The translations under genes were made by a program, and so were the position numbers. The notes beneath the pieces are model-generated. The model was not told the DNA's origin. It saw nothing but the letters and a program-made list of their open reading frames with translations, and did no database searches. Positions 8,516 to 17,990 of a stretch of 64,000 nucleotides of DNA are shown in pieces. Positions within the stretch are counted from its first letter, which is position 1. Every line of letters starts with the position of its first letter. The DNA is taken from contig QNGA01000003.1 of NCBI GenBank assembly GCA_003298465.1, positions 186,001 to 250,000 on the forward strand, in the 5' to 3' direction. Origin of the DNA: a halophilic archaeon. Its GTDB lineage: Archaea; Halobacteriota; Halobacteria; Halobacteriales; Haladaptataceae.

Positions 8516-10570
8516 CTACTGGATCTTCGTCCCGGGTTCGGCGTCGCCGTGGGTCGTCAGTAGGTCGGCCTGGTCGCCCGCCGCGAGCAACATCCCGTTG
8601 CTCTCGGTGCCGAACAGCTCCGCCTTCTCCAGGTTGGCGACGACGATTATCTTCGTTCCCGGTAGCTCGTCGACGTCGTGCAGTTGCTTGAGGCCCGCGA
8701 CTATCTGGCGCGTCTCGACGCCGACGTCGACCTCCAGTCGGACGAGGTCGTCCGCCCCCTCGATGGGGTCGGCCGTCTCGATGCGCCCGACCCGGAGGTC
8801 GAGGTTCTGGAACTCCTCGAAGCCGATGCGGTCGTCCGCGATGGGTTCGAACTCGTCGCTCATGTCCTCGTCTTCCGTCTCGTCCTCGTCGGACGTAGCC
8901 GCTTCGATGCTCTCCTGGAGTCTCTCGTTGAGGTCCTCGACGCGCTCGTCTTCGATCTTCTCGAACAGCTCCGAGGGTTCGTCGAACGACGCCGGGGGCG
9001 CTTCGAGCGCGGCATCGACGTCGGCGTCGTGGACCGACCCCGACTCGCCGAGGTGCGACCAGAGGTCGTCGGCCTTTCCGGGGACGACCGGTGCGAAGAC
9101 GACCGCGAGCGCCTTGGCGATCTGGACGCAGTCGCGGATGACCTGCGCGGCCCGCTCGGGGTCCTCGTCGGTGAGCTTCCAGGGCTCGTTGCGCTGGATG
9201 TACTCGTTGCCGAACGCGGCGAGCGCGGTGGCGGCCTCGCCGATGCGCTTCAGCGAGTAGTCGTTGACGGCCACCGCGAAGTCGTCGACCGCCGACTCGA
9301 TGCGGTGTTCCACCTCGTCGCTCACGTCGGCGTCGGGCGTGCCGTCGAAGTTGCGGGCGGCGAACAGCAGCGACCGGTAGGCGAAGTTGCCGACCGTGCC
9401 GACGAGTTCGCCGTTCACGCGCTCCTGGAAGCGGTCCCACGAGAAGTTCACGTCGCGTTCGATGCCGCCCGTGGTCGTGAGGTAGTAGCGGACCAGGTCC
9501 GGGTGGAACCCCTCATCGAGGTACTCGTCCGCCCAGACGGCGCGGTTGCGACTCGTCGAGAACGCCTCGCCGTTGAGGTTGACGAAGCCGCTGGCGACGA
9601 CCGCGCGGGGTTCCTCGTACTCCGCGACGTGGAGCATCGCCGGCCAGAAGACGGTGTGGTGCTGGATGATGTCGCGGCCGATGACGTGGACGATGTCGCC
9701 CTCGTCCTTCCAGACCTGCTCCCAGTCGTACGTGTCGCTGCCGACGCGCTCGGTGTACTGCTTCGTCGAGGAGACGTACTCGATGGGAGCGTCGACCCAG
9801 ACGTAGAGGACGAGGTCGTCCTCCCCGTTCGGATAATCGATGCCCCAGTCCAGGTCGCGGGTGATACACCAGTCCTGGAGTTCGCCCTCGATCCACTCGC
9901 GGGGCTGGTTCTTCGCGTTGTCCGTGCCCTCGAGGCGGTCGATGAACTCCTGGAGGTACTCCTGCAGGTCCGAGACGCGGAAGAACTTGTGCTCGCGTTC
10001 GCGGTACTCCGCGGGGTTGCCCGTCCGGGTGCTCGTCGGGTCCTCTATCTCGCCGGGTTCGAGGTGTCGTCCGCAGCCCTCGTCGCACTCGTCGCCGCGG
10101 GCCGTCGCGCCGCAGTACGGGCACGTGCCCTCGACGTAGCGGTCCGGCAGCGGGTCGTCCTCGATGGGGTCCCAGGCGACCTTTATCTCCTTCTCGTAGA
10201 CGTACCCCTTCTCGTCGAGCGTCCGGACGATGTCGGTCGTCAGTTCCGTGTTCGTCTCGTCGTGGGTGTGGCCGTAGTTGTCGAACTCGACGTTGAACTT
10301 CGGGAACGTCTCCTCGTACTTCTCGTGGTGGCGGAGCGCGAACTCCTCGGGCGTGACGCCCTCCTTCTCGGCGTTGACCGCCACCGGGGTTCCGTGCATG
10401 TCCGACCCGGAGACGAACGCCGTCTGCTGGCCGAGTTTCCGGAGCGCGCGGGCGAACACGTCGCCGCTGACGTACGTCCGCAGGTGACCGATGTGGAGGT
10501 CCCCGTTCGCGTAGGGAAGTCCGCAGGTCACCACCGCGGGGTCGTCGGTCGGATAGTCGTCGTGGCTCAT
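8516..10570 (-). CDS. metS: Methionyl-tRNA synthetase with fused C-terminal tRNA-binding domain
   Basis: A 684-residue class I aminoacyl-tRNA synthetase charging tRNA-Met. The HIGH motif sits in GDLHIGHL, the KMSKS counterpart is degenerate (AFSTSRN), and a four-Cys zinc knuckle occurs around CPYCGATARGDECDEGC. After an acidic linker (DEDETEDEDMSDEF), residues about 580-684 form a Trbp111/EMAP-type OB fold (FQNLDLRVGRIETAD), which improves tRNA binding. The fusion is common in haloarchaea. TTTTAC about 30 bases upstream is a candidate TATA box. Confidence 0.97.
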   Translation of the reverse strand: MSHDDYPTDDPAVVTCGLPYANGDLHIGHLRTYVSGDVFARALRKLGQQTAFVSGSDMHGTPVAVNAEKEGVTPEEFALRHHEKYEETFPKFNVEFDNYGHTHDETNTELTTDIVRTLDEKGYVYEKEIKVAWDPIEDDPLPDRYVEGTCPYCGATARGDECDEGCGRHLEPGEIEDPTSTRTGNPAEYREREHKFFRVSDLQEYLQEFIDRLEGTDNAKNQPREWIEGELQDWCITRDLDWGIDYPNGEDDLVLYVWVDAPIEYVSSTKQYTERVGSDTYDWEQVWKDEGDIVHVIGRDIIQHHTVFWPAMLHVAEYEEPRAVVASGFVNLNGEAFSTSRNRAVWADEYLDEGFHPDLVRYYLTTTGGIERDVNFSWDRFQERVNGELVGTVGNFAYRSLLFAARNFDGTPDADVSDEVEHRIESAVDDFAVAVNDYSLKRIGEAATALAAFGNEYIQRNEPWKLTDEDPERAAQVIRDCVQIAKALAVVFAPVVPGKADDLWSHLGESGSVHDADVDAALEAPPASFDEPSELFEKIEDERVEDLNERLQESIEAATSDEDETEDEDMSDEFEPIADDRIGFEEFQNLDLRVGRIETADPIEGADDLVRLEVDVGVETRQIVAGLKQLHDVDELPGTKIIVVANLEKAELFGTESNGMLLAAGDQADLLTTHGDAEPGTKIQ

Positions 10571-10897
10571 GCTCTCAACTCCGTCGGTGCGGGTGTAAAA
10601 CCCGCCGGTTTCGTGCGTTCCATCGTGGGGGTCGTGGTCGTCGTCTCTCGACAGCGGTAGCTAGCGATCGGTACGTGACTCGCCGGGTTTCACCGCCGCA
10701 GAACCGTCCGCCTCGGTTCGGGAGGGTCCACCCGGCGCTATCGCTGCCCGCGCATAGGCGTCGTGACAGCGTCGGCGTGGACCGTCCGTCGCATATCCGC
10801 CTATAGATTCGCGACGGTACATAAATTCTCGGCTCACGGGCCGCTCCGTCCGCGAGAAACCCGGACCCTTTTACCCGGGAACGCGAACCTCGCGAGT
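10571..10897. other. Intergenic region between divergent metS and tmk
   Basis: A 327-base spacer with no convincing gene in any frame and no tRNA-like cloverleaf. It contains the likely basal promoter elements of both flanking genes: GTGTAAAAC near 10593 for metS on the minus strand, and CTTTTACCC near 10870 for tmk. There are also AT-rich spots at 10793-10805 and 10818-10827, and one of the window's rare CTAG sites at 10661. Confidence 0.6.
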
Positions 10898-11512
10898 ATG
10901 CTCATCACGCTCGAGGGCCTGGACGGGAGCGGAAAGACGACCGTCTGGGAGGTGCTCCGGGAGGAGCACGACGACGCGGTGTTCACCCGCGAACCGACCG
11001 ACACGTGGTACGGCGAAGCGGTCCAGCGGTCAGTCGAGGACGACGACGCCGACCCCATCGCCGAACTGTTCCTCTACACCGCCGACCACGCCGCCCACCT
11101 CGCCGACACCGTCGAACCCGCGCTGGCGGACGGGAAACTCGTCGTCTCCGACCGCTACTCCGACTCGCGGTACGCCTACCAGACCGTCGGACTGGAGGGC
11201 GTCGTCCCGCGCCCGATGGAGTACATCATGGGCGTCCACCGACCGTGGACGCGCGAACCGGACTGCACCATCTACCTGGACGTCGACCCCGAGACCGCCG
11301 CGGCCCGCAGCGGCGCGACGAACAAGTTCGAGCAGGCCGGCTTCCTCGCGTCGGTGCGGTCGAACTACGAGCGCCTCATCGACGCCGAACCGGGGCGGTT
11401 CGTCCGCGTCGACGCGAACCAATCCCCAGAGGAGGTCATCGACAGCGTCGCCGACGTCGTCGAACGCGTCACCGACGAGTACGACGCCGCGGACGACGCC
11501 CCCGGCGCGTGA
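10898..11512 (+). CDS. tmk: Thymidylate kinase
   Basis: Phosphorylates dTMP to dTDP with ATP. The 204-residue protein opens [15 protein letters not shown] with the P-loop at residues 6-14, has the DRY-type motif [14 protein letters not shown], and the LID-like region [13 protein letters not shown]. The ATG immediately before the P-loop strand was chosen; a longer frame upstream is unlike the family. TTTTAC lies about 26 bases before the start, consistent with a leaderless transcript. Confidence 0.93.
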   Translation: MLITLEGLDGSGKTTVWEVLREEHDDAVFTREPTDTWYGEAVQRSVEDDDADPIAELFLYTADHAAHLADTVEPALADGKLVVSDRYSDSRYAYQTVGLEGVVPRPMEYIMGVHRPWTREPDCTIYLDVDPETAAARSGATNKFEQAGFLASVRSNYERLIDAEPGRFVRVDANQSPEEVIDSVADVVERVTDEYDAADDAPGA

Positions 11513-11588
11513 CCGACCGCGGAGGGGGACGCCGAAACGGGAGAGCGCGGGCGAGAACTCTTTGCTACTAGCTCACGTACGCCTCTGC

Positions 11589-11972
11589 ATGGGAGACGAC
11601 GACGGCGACGACGGACTCGGGTTCACCCTCCCGCCGCTCCGACTTCCGGCGTTCACGCTGCCCGACCGCATCCACTTTCTGTACCCGACGCCGCCGGGCC
11701 GTAACCGCGACCGCGCGCCCGTCCGGGTGAGCACGCGCACCGCGTTCGCGGTCGCGCTGGTTCTCGACCTGTTAGACGTGCTCGCCGTGCTGTTCGCCGG
11801 GGCGGCCGCTCCGTGGGTTCGTGCGGTCCTCGGTGCGCTCGCAGTCGCGCCGCTGGTCGGCGCGGTCGGCGTCGGCTACGTCTGGGAGGGTGTCGCCGCG
11901 GCGGCCGGCGTACCCTGGCTGGCGGTCGTGCCGTCAGCGACGCTGTTGCTCCTCGCGCGGCTGGTCCGGTAG
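11589..11972 (+). CDS. Small membrane protein of unknown function
   Basis: A 127-residue protein with an acidic start (MGDDDGDDG), a Pro-rich stretch with HFLYPTPPGRNRDR, and then three hydrophobic helices (about residues 48-68, 75-98 and 105-125). The order suggests a cytoplasmic head and a membrane C-terminal half. Its last 39 bases overlap the 3' end of the convergent gene. No recognisable domain. Confidence 0.65.
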   Translation: MGDDDGDDGLGFTLPPLRLPAFTLPDRIHFLYPTPPGRNRDRAPVRVSTRTAFAVALVLDLLDVLAVLFAGAAAPWVRAVLGALAVAPLVGAVGVGYVWEGVAAAAGVPWLAVVPSATLLLLARLVR

Positions 11973-12275
11973 GTCGATCTCCTCCGGCGGCGGCATCCAG
12001 AACAGGTCGATGGAGACGCCGAGCATGAACGGGAGCACCCAGACGAGGACGAGCACGGTCCCGCGGTCGCCGAGGCCGCTGCCGCCGAGGCCGACCACGC
12101 CGCTCAGCACGAGCGTCGTCGCGACGTAGACGACGGGCATCAGCAGGAGCGTGTAGACGATAGCGCCCCAGCGCGTGGAGAGCCGCAGTCTGAAAAAGCG
12201 TACGGCGACCGCCGTGACGACCGTGTTCACGAGGATGATGAACACGAACCCGACGGCGGTGGCTGCCGAGAGCAT
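11934..12275 (-). CDS. Multi-span membrane protein of unknown function
   Basis: A 113-residue protein with three probable membrane helices: residues 3-26 (AATAVGFVFIILVNTVVTAVAV), 38-62 and 72-92. A polar tail with PPPEEIDLPDQP and EEQQRR follows. It is convergent with the preceding small membrane protein, and their 3' ends overlap by 39 bases. The Pro-rich acidic tail and size fit conserved haloarchaeal membrane proteins without assigned function. Confidence 0.7.
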   Translation of the reverse strand: MLSAATAVGFVFIILVNTVVTAVAVRFFRLRLSTRWGAIVYTLLLMPVVYVATTLVLSGVVGLGGSGLGDRGTVLVLVWVLPFMLGVSIDLFWMPPPEEIDLPDQPREEQQRR

Positions 12276-12343
12276 GTCCGAGTGTACGAACGCCGGGTTC
12301 TTTTGCGTACCGAAAGCGACCGGACCGCCTCGGCGCGACGCGG

Positions 12344-12667
12344 TCAGCTATCGACCAGTTCCTCGGCGACGGTCTCCGGGGCGAGCAGGTTCGGGTCGAC
12401 GATGAGGTCGGCTTGCCCGCGGGCGAACTCCGGGATGGTGTCCTCGTCGTACACGACGACCTTCAGCGCCTCGTTCACGTCCTTGGCGACCGGGATGGCG
12501 GTGGCCTGGCCGACGTCGGTGAGGACGAACAGGTCGGCCTCGTGGATGCCGGCCTCCTCCAGGGCGGGCCGGGAGGCGATGCCCTCGACGCGACTCGTCT
12601 CGATGCCCTCCCCTTCGAGGGCGGGACCCAGTTCGCCGTCGTCCGGACCTGCGATGACTGCGCGCAT
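12344..12667 (-). CDS. Conserved small Rossmann-like protein coupled to guaAB
   Basis: A 107-residue alpha/beta protein: [22 protein letters not shown], then ADLFVLTDVGQATAIPVAKDVN, VVVYDEDTIPEFARGQADLIVDP and LLAPETVAEEL. The pattern recalls a DUF7126-like nucleotide-binding half-fold (receiver or TrkA-N like). Its ATG shares a base with the guaAB stop (TGATG), so it is translationally coupled; a GTG one codon earlier is an alternative start. It is the third gene of a pyrG-guaAB operon, suggesting a role in nucleotide synthesis or its control, but no activity is known to me. Confidence 0.8.
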   Translation of the reverse strand: MRAVIAGPDDGELGPALEGEGIETSRVEGIASRPALEEAGIHEADLFVLTDVGQATAIPVAKDVNEALKVVVYDEDTIPEFARGQADLIVDPNLLAPETVAEELVDS

Positions 12668-13584
12668 CACTCGTACTCGATGGTCGCCGGCGGTTTATGC
12701 GTCACGTCGTAGACGACGCGAGCGACGTTCTCGTTCTGGCCGGTTATCCGCGACTGGACGCGCTGGAGCGTCTCCCAGTCGAGTTCCTGGGCGCGGGCGG
12801 TCATGCCGTCCCGCGACTCGACCGACCGAACCGAGACGACCCAGCCGTGGACGCGGTTGTCGCCCTTGACGCCGGTCGCCTTCCCGAGGACGGCGGCGAA
12901 CGCCTGCCACGGGTCGTACTCGTCGAGTTCCTCCTCGACCACGTGGGTCGCGTCGCGCGCGACCTCGACCTTCTCGGGCGTCACCTCGCCGATGACCCTA
13001 ACCGCGAGCCCCGGGCCGGGGAACGGCATGCGCTCGGCGACTATCTCTTCGAGGTCGAGCGCCCGGGCGACCTCCCGGACCTCGTCCTTGTACAGGTCCC
13101 GGACGGGTTCGACGATGCCCTCGAAGTCCACGGCGTCGGGCAGGCCGCCGACGTTGTGGTGGGACTTGATGTTGCCCTCGCTCTCGATGCGGTCCGGGTA
13201 GATGGTCCCCTGGACGAGATACTCCGCGTCGGACTCTTTGGCCTCGCGCTCGAACTCGCGGATGAACTGCTCGCCGATGACGTGGCGCTTCTCCTCGGGG
13301 TCGGTGACGCCGGCGAGCGCGTCGAAGAAGCGGTCCTGCGCCTCGACGACGCGCAGCGAGTCCATGTAGGAGAACGTCTCGCGTATCTGGTCCGTCTCGC
13401 CCTTCCGCATCAGACCGGTGTCGACGTAGACGGGGGTGAGCTGGTCGCCGATGGCCTCGTAGGCGAGCGCGGCCGCGACCGAGGAGTCGACGCCGCCCGA
13501 GAGGGCGATGACGGCGTGGGCGTCGCCGACCTGTTCGCGAATCTCGTCGACGGCGTCGTCGACGAATGTGTCGGGGTTCACCAT
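12667..13584 (-). CDS. guaAB: GMP synthase, ATP-pyrophosphatase (synthetase) subunit
   Basis: Adenylates XMP and aminates it to GMP using ammonia from a separate glutaminase subunit. The 305-residue protein has the PP-loop [11 protein letters not shown], the [11 protein letters not shown] segment and the dimerisation domain ending KPPATIEYE typical of GuaA. Archaea split GuaA into two genes; the amidotransferase half is not in this window. Its ATG overlaps the pyrG stop as TGATG, and the same arrangement recurs at its own 3' end, giving a coupled three-gene operon. Confidence 0.96.
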   Translation of the reverse strand: MVNPDTFVDDAVDEIREQVGDAHAVIALSGGVDSSVAAALAYEAIGDQLTPVYVDTGLMRKGETDQIRETFSYMDSLRVVEAQDRFFDALAGVTDPEEKRHVIGEQFIREFEREAKESDAEYLVQGTIYPDRIESEGNIKSHHNVGGLPDAVDFEGIVEPVRDLYKDEVREVARALDLEEIVAERMPFPGPGLAVRVIGEVTPEKVEVARDATHVVEEELDEYDPWQAFAAVLGKATGVKGDNRVHGWVVSVRSVESRDGMTARAQELDWETLQRVQSRITGQNENVARVVYDVTHKPPATIEYE

Positions 13585-15242
13585 CAGGCCTGCACCTCCT
13601 CGGGAGCCTCGACGTCGGTGTCGGGCCGGTCGAGCACCGCCTCCAGCAGGCCGACGAACGGCGGACTCGCGCGGCCGGGCCGCGACCGGAACTCGGGGTG
13701 GAACTGCGTGCCGAAGAAGTACGGATGACCGTCGAGTTCCAGAATCTCCATCCGGTTGCCCGAGTACCCCGAGAACTGGAGGTCTTCGCCCTCGAAGTCG
13801 TCGAAGTACTCGGGGTTGACCTCGTAGCGGTGGCGGTGGCGCTCGGTGCAGGAGGGGCCGCCGTACACCGACTCGGCGAGCGTTCCGGGCTCGATGTCGG
13901 TCTCGTGCGCGCCGAGTCGCATCGTCCCGCCCATGTCCTCGACCTCGTACTGCTCGGGCAGGATGTCGATGACCGGGTGGGGCGTGTCCTCGTCGACCTC
14001 CGCGGAGTGTGCGCCGGCCAGTCCGAGCACGCTCCGCGCGTACTCGACGACCGCCATCTGGAAGCCGAGACAGAGGCCGAGGAACGGCACGTCGTTCTCG
14101 CGCGCGTACCGGATGGCCTCTATCTTCCCCTCGGTTCCGCGGGAGCCGAACCCGCCGGGGACGACGATGCCGTCGGCCCCCTTCAGGCGCTCCTCGTGGT
14201 CGTCGTCCATCTCCTCGCTGTCGACCCAGAGCACGTTCACGTCGACGTTCTTCTCCAGGCCGGCGTGTTTCAGCGCCTCGTGGATGGAGATGTACGCGTC
14301 TTCGAGGGCGTACTTGCCGACGAGCGCGATGTCGACCGCGCCGGTCGTCTCCTGGGTGACGAGTTCGCGCCACTCGTTGTCGCGCTCGTCCTCGGGGAGG
14401 GCGCGGTCGTCGAGGCCGAGTCGCTCCATGACGTACTCGTCCAGGCCCTCCTCCTCGACGACCAGCGGAACGTGGTAGATGTCCTCCACGTCCGGGTTCG
14501 AGAAGACGGCGTCGGTCGAGACGTCGCAGAACAGCGCTATCTTCTCCTTCGTCTTCGGTTCGAGTTCGTCGTCGCAGCGCCCGACGAGGATGTCAGGCTG
14601 GAGGCCGATGCTCCGCAGTTCCTTCACGGAGTGCTGGGTCGGCTTCGTCTTCTGCTCGCCGTTCTTCGAGTAGGGGACGAGCGTGACGTGCGTGAGGAGG
14701 AAGTCGTCGTCGTCCTGCTCGTGGGAGAACTGCCGGAGCGCTTCGAGGAAGGGCATCCCCTCGATGTCGCCCACGGTCCCCCCGACCTCGACGATGCAGA
14801 CGTCGTGACCGTCGGCGGCCTCCCGGATGCGGCGCTTTATCTCGTCGGTGACGTGCGGGATTATCTGGACCGTCTTCCCGAGGTAGTCACCGGCGCGCTC
14901 CTTCTCGATGACGTGCTTGTACGCCTTCCCCGTGGTGACGTTGTGGTCGAAGGTCATGTCCTCGTCGAGGAACCGCTCGTAGTTCCCCAGGTCGAGGTCG
15001 ACCTCGCCGCCGTCTTTCAGCACGTACACCTCCCCGTGCTGGTAGGGGTTCATCGTCCCGGCGTCGACGTTCAGGTAGGGGTCTATCTTCACTGCGGTCA
15101 CGTCGAACCCGGCGTTCGAGAGCAGGCGGCCGGTGCTGGCGGCCGTGATGCCCTTGCCGAGGCCCGACATGACGCCCCCAGTGACGAAAATGAACTTCTC
15201 CCCCAGAGTGGGGTCGTAGTCCGTCTCTGGTTCGGTCGGCAT
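13584..15242 (-). CDS. pyrG: CTP synthase
   Basis: Converts UTP to CTP with glutamine and ATP. The 552-residue protein has the N-terminal synthetase domain ([15 protein letters not shown], the [16 protein letters not shown] region, [13 protein letters not shown]) and the C-terminal glutaminase domain with the nucleophile in [17 protein letters not shown] and a closing [12 protein letters not shown]. It heads an operon with guaAB and a small protein, linking CTP and GMP synthesis. The ATG at [10 protein letters not shown] was chosen as the usual short acidic extension of haloarchaeal versions. Confidence 0.97.
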   Translation of the reverse strand: MPTEPETDYDPTLGEKFIFVTGGVMSGLGKGITAASTGRLLSNAGFDVTAVKIDPYLNVDAGTMNPYQHGEVYVLKDGGEVDLDLGNYERFLDEDMTFDHNVTTGKAYKHVIEKERAGDYLGKTVQIIPHVTDEIKRRIREAADGHDVCIVEVGGTVGDIEGMPFLEALRQFSHEQDDDDFLLTHVTLVPYSKNGEQKTKPTQHSVKELRSIGLQPDILVGRCDDELEPKTKEKIALFCDVSTDAVFSNPDVEDIYHVPLVVEEEGLDEYVMERLGLDDRALPEDERDNEWRELVTQETTGAVDIALVGKYALEDAYISIHEALKHAGLEKNVDVNVLWVDSEEMDDDHEERLKGADGIVVPGGFGSRGTEGKIEAIRYARENDVPFLGLCLGFQMAVVEYARSVLGLAGAHSAEVDEDTPHPVIDILPEQYEVEDMGGTMRLGAHETDIEPGTLAESVYGGPSCTERHRHRYEVNPEYFDDFEGEDLQFSGYSGNRMEILELDGHPYFFGTQFHPEFRSRPGRASPPFVGLLEAVLDRPDTDVEAPEEVQA

Positions 15243-15327
15243 ACCGATTGTCGGCGAGCGCCACTCAAAACCGTTTCGGGACCGGAGTCGCGCGCGAGAC
15301 GATGGCACGGGCCGGTCGACCGGCCGG

Positions 15328-15945
15328 TCAGCCGAGTCGGTCGACCAGGAACGCGCCGACGTCCGCGACGGCCTTCGCCTCCTGACCGACGAAGAAGTGG
15401 TCGGCGCTGAACTCCACCACCTCACACTCCAGCTCGCGCGCGCGCTCGACCAGCGCCTCCCACTCGGCGGTGTCGTCGCGCGTCCCGTACACCACCCGGA
15501 CCGGTGCGTCGACGTCGGCGAGCGCCGCCGCCGCGTCCAGGTCGTCCGCGAGCTTCGACGCGGGCGCGAGCAGCGCGACGGCGTCCGGTTGCGGGTCGAG
15601 GGTCGCGGCCGCGAGGACGGCTATCGCGCCGCCGAAGCTGAACCCGAAGACGCCGACGCGGTCGTACCGCTCGCGCGCCCACCGGACGGCGTTGCGGGCG
15701 TCCTCGCGCTCGGCGTACCCCTCGTCCCAGTCGCCGTAGTCGAACCGCAAGCAGGCGACTCCGCCGTCGACGAGGTACTCGCCGAGCGCGACGAGGCGGT
15801 TGTCAGTGCGGTTACCGCCGAACTCCGGATGCGGCGGGCAGGCGACCACGACCGCGTCGGGACCGTCGCCCGTCGCTCCGTCCGGCGAATCGAGCGTCGC
15901 GCGCACGTCGCGGGCACCGGGGACGACGACTTCTTTCGACTCCAT
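15328..15945 (-). CDS. Alpha/beta hydrolase (dienelactone-hydrolase-like)
   Basis: A 205-residue single-domain hydrolase: the nucleophile elbow GFSFGG, an oxyanion-type segment [16 protein letters not shown], an acid residue in [13 protein letters not shown] and a late His in FSADHFFVG complete the triad. The pattern matches the YfhR/KANL3-like group of small esterases; substrate unknown. It diverges from the PspA gene over only 54 bases and appears to share that gene's TATA box. Confidence 0.85.
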   Translation of the reverse strand: MESKEVVVPGARDVRATLDSPDGATGDGPDAVVVACPPHPEFGGNRTDNRLVALGEYLVDGGVACLRFDYGDWDEGYAEREDARNAVRWARERYDRVGVFGFSFGGAIAVLAAATLDPQPDAVALLAPASKLADDLDAAAALADVDAPVRVVYGTRDDTAEWEALVERARELECEVVEFSADHFFVGQEAKAVADVGAFLVDRLG

Positions 15946-15999
15946 GCCGGGGTGTTAGCGTAGAGAGGATTTTAAGTGTCGCGTCCTGAATGTAGGTGT
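15946..15999. promoter_or_regulatory. Single TATA box placed symmetrically between two divergent leaderless genes
   Basis: The only AT-rich element in the 54-base spacer is TTTTAA at 15970-15975. Its centre lies 27.5 bases from the first base of each start codon, the spacing expected for leaderless archaeal transcripts. Read on the other strand it is TTAAAA, again TATA-like. One TBP/TFB site would therefore serve both the hydrolase and PspA genes, with direction set by flanking BRE-type bases. Confidence 0.6.
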
Positions 16000-16827
16000 A
16001 TGGGTGTGCTTTCACGGCTGTCCTACGTCGTCCGGTCGAAGATAAACGCAGCACTCAACCGGGCCGAGGACCCCACGGAGACGCTCGACTACTCCTACGA
16101 GCAGATGCGGGACGAACTTCAGGACGTGAAGCAGGGCATCGCGGACCTGACGACCCAGAAGAAGCGACTGGAGATACAGAAGCGTCGCCTGGAGGAGAAC
16201 GTCGAGAAGCACAACGACCAGGCTCGCGAGGCCATCCAGCAGGACCGCGAGGACCTCGCTCGGCGCGCGCTGGAGAAGAAAAAGCAGAAGATGAACCAGA
16301 TAGAGGACCTCGAGGGCCAGATAGCCGACCTCCAGAGCACGCAGGACAACCTCGTCGAGAAGAAAGACCAGCTCCAGAACCGCATCGAGGAGTTCCGCAC
16401 GAAGAAAGAGAGCATGAAGGCCCGCTACGAGGCCGCCGAGGCGAACACCCGCGTCTCCGAGGCGATGACCGGCGTCGGCGACGAGATGGAGAACGTCGGC
16501 ATGGCCATCGAGCGCGCGGAAGAACGCACCGACGACATGGAAGCTCGCGCCGAGGCGATGGACGAACTCCAGGAGACGGGAGCGTTCGAAGACGCGCTCT
16601 CGGACAAGGACCAGCTCGACCGCGAACTCGAGGAGATGCGGACCACCGGCGAGGTCGACTCCGAACTGGAGACGCTGAAGGCCGATATGGGCGTCTCAGA
16701 CGAGTCCGAGGGCGAGTCGGAGTCAGAAGACGTGAGCCTGGACGACCTGGACACCGAGACCGAGGTGTCGGGCGACGACGTCGACCAGGAACTGGAGGAC
16801 CTGCAGGAAGACGAACGGGAGTCCTGA
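16000..16827 (+). CDS. PspA/IM30 (ESCRT-III superfamily) membrane-maintenance protein
   Basis: A 275-residue, almost entirely coiled-coil protein: MGVLSRLSYVVRSKINAALNRAEDPTETLDYSYEQM is the typical N-terminal helix and linker, and the long hairpin runs from about residue 35 to 170. An acidic Glu/Ser-rich tail (SEGESESEDVSLDDLDTETE) follows. PspA relatives bind and remodel stressed membranes. The ATG before GVLSRL was chosen because the amphipathic helix must start there. It probably shares a TATA box with the divergent hydrolase gene. Confidence 0.92.
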   Translation: MGVLSRLSYVVRSKINAALNRAEDPTETLDYSYEQMRDELQDVKQGIADLTTQKKRLEIQKRRLEENVEKHNDQAREAIQQDREDLARRALEKKKQKMNQIEDLEGQIADLQSTQDNLVEKKDQLQNRIEEFRTKKESMKARYEAAEANTRVSEAMTGVGDEMENVGMAIERAEERTDDMEARAEAMDELQETGAFEDALSDKDQLDRELEEMRTTGEVDSELETLKADMGVSDESEGESESEDVSLDDLDTETEVSGDDVDQELEDLQEDERES

Positions 16828-16886
16828 GTCTCCCCAGCCGGACGTAGAGACGAGGCCTTTTGACCGTTCGTTCCCTCCGGCCGGAC

Positions 16887-17927
16887 ATGGACGACCAGGA
16901 CGGGGAGTCACAGCCCGGGGACAAGATGCGCGAGCGGGGCAGTGGGAGCCAGACGAAGCTGTGGGTGCTGATGGAGGCGAACCGGTGGGTCGTCGCCGGT
17001 TGCGTGCTGGCCGCGGTGTTCCTCGCGCTCCTGGCTCTCGGCGTCGCGGACCCCTCGCCGCTCCAGCAGTTCGTCGGACCGAGTGGCGACCCCGTCGACA
17101 CGCTGTTCCAGGGGTTCGTCGGCGCTATCATCACGGGCGTGACGCTCGTCGTGACGCTCAACCAGCTCGTCCTCTCCCAGGAACTCGGCCCGGTCGGCGA
17201 CCAGCGCACCCGCATGGAGGACGCGATGGAGTTCCGCCGGGACGCCGAGGAGGTCCTCGGCCTCCAGACCGCACCGCCGGAACCGGCGGCGTTCATGGAG
17301 GCGCTCATGGACGAGACCAAATCGCGCGCCCAGGGGCTGGCCGGCGCGGTCGAGGAGGGCCGGGACGAGGAGCTGAAACGGGTCATCGAGAGCTACGTCG
17401 ACGATCTGACCGAGAACGCCGACGCCGTGAGCGACACGCTCGAAGACACGCAGTTCGGGACGTTCGACGTCCTCTCGGCCGTCCTCAACTTCAACTACTC
17501 GTGGAAGATATTCCTGGCGCGCAAGATACGCAACGAGCACGCGAACGCGCTCACCGAGGAGGTCGACGAGGCGTTCGGCGACGTCATCGAGTCGCTGGAG
17601 TACTTCGGGCCGTCGCGCGAGCACTTCAAGACGCTGTACTTCCAGTGGGAACTCGTCAACCTCTCGCGGGCGATGCTGTACACGGCGGTCCCGTCGCTCG
17701 TCGTCACGGTGGCGATGATACTCTACTACGACGCCCGAGCGGTCCCGGGAGCGACCCTCGGAATCAGCAACGACGTGCTCGTGACCAGTCTCGCGGTCAC
17801 CGTCGCCATCGTCCCCTTCGTCATCCTGCTGTCGTACATCCTCCGCATCGCCACGGTGGCGAAGCGGACCCTCTCCATCGGTCCGTTCATCCTCCGGGAG
17901 ACGAAGCGCAGCGACGACATCGACTAG
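16887..17927 (+). CDS. Conserved four-span membrane protein of unknown function
   Basis: A 346-residue protein with a short polar N-terminus, spans at about 29-50 (VVAGCVLAAVFLALLALGVA) and 72-92 (GAIITGVTLVVTLNQLVLS), a large soluble middle of about 170 residues rich in Glu and Arg, and two more spans at about 262-285 and 298-325. The topology places the middle domain on one face of the membrane. It follows pspA by 59 bases on the same strand, so a joint envelope role is possible. No known domain recognised. Confidence 0.75.
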   Translation: MDDQDGESQPGDKMRERGSGSQTKLWVLMEANRWVVAGCVLAAVFLALLALGVADPSPLQQFVGPSGDPVDTLFQGFVGAIITGVTLVVTLNQLVLSQELGPVGDQRTRMEDAMEFRRDAEEVLGLQTAPPEPAAFMEALMDETKSRAQGLAGAVEEGRDEELKRVIESYVDDLTENADAVSDTLEDTQFGTFDVLSAVLNFNYSWKIFLARKIRNEHANALTEEVDEAFGDVIESLEYFGPSREHFKTLYFQWELVNLSRAMLYTAVPSLVVTVAMILYYDARAVPGATLGISNDVLVTSLAVTVAIVPFVILLSYILRIATVAKRTLSIGPFILRETKRSDDID

Positions 17928-17961
17928 GGGCGTCGCGGCCGGGAAGCGGTCGTAATCGAGG

Positions 17962-17980
17962 CTCGTCGAAAGCGGACGAG
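17962..17980. terminator. Short hairpin between convergent membrane-protein gene and thrS
   Basis: CTCGTC and GACGAG form a perfect 6-base stem with a 7-base loop in the 63-base convergent spacer. No T-tract follows. It may mark 3' ends, but this is weak evidence. Confidence 0.3.
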
Positions 17981-17990
17981 AGAGAAGCGT

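Noticed and set aside
8058..9440. Long minus-strand extension upstream of the pyk start
   Set aside because: It runs through the GYD gene region and opposite a different frame of metS, is Arg/Gly-rich and unlike any family. Pyk clearly begins at MRNAKIVCTLGPAS.
10571..10897. Possible tRNA or small gene in the metS-tmk gap
   Set aside because: No cloverleaf arms, no T-loop GTTCGAATC-type consensus, and no frame with haloarchaeal character.
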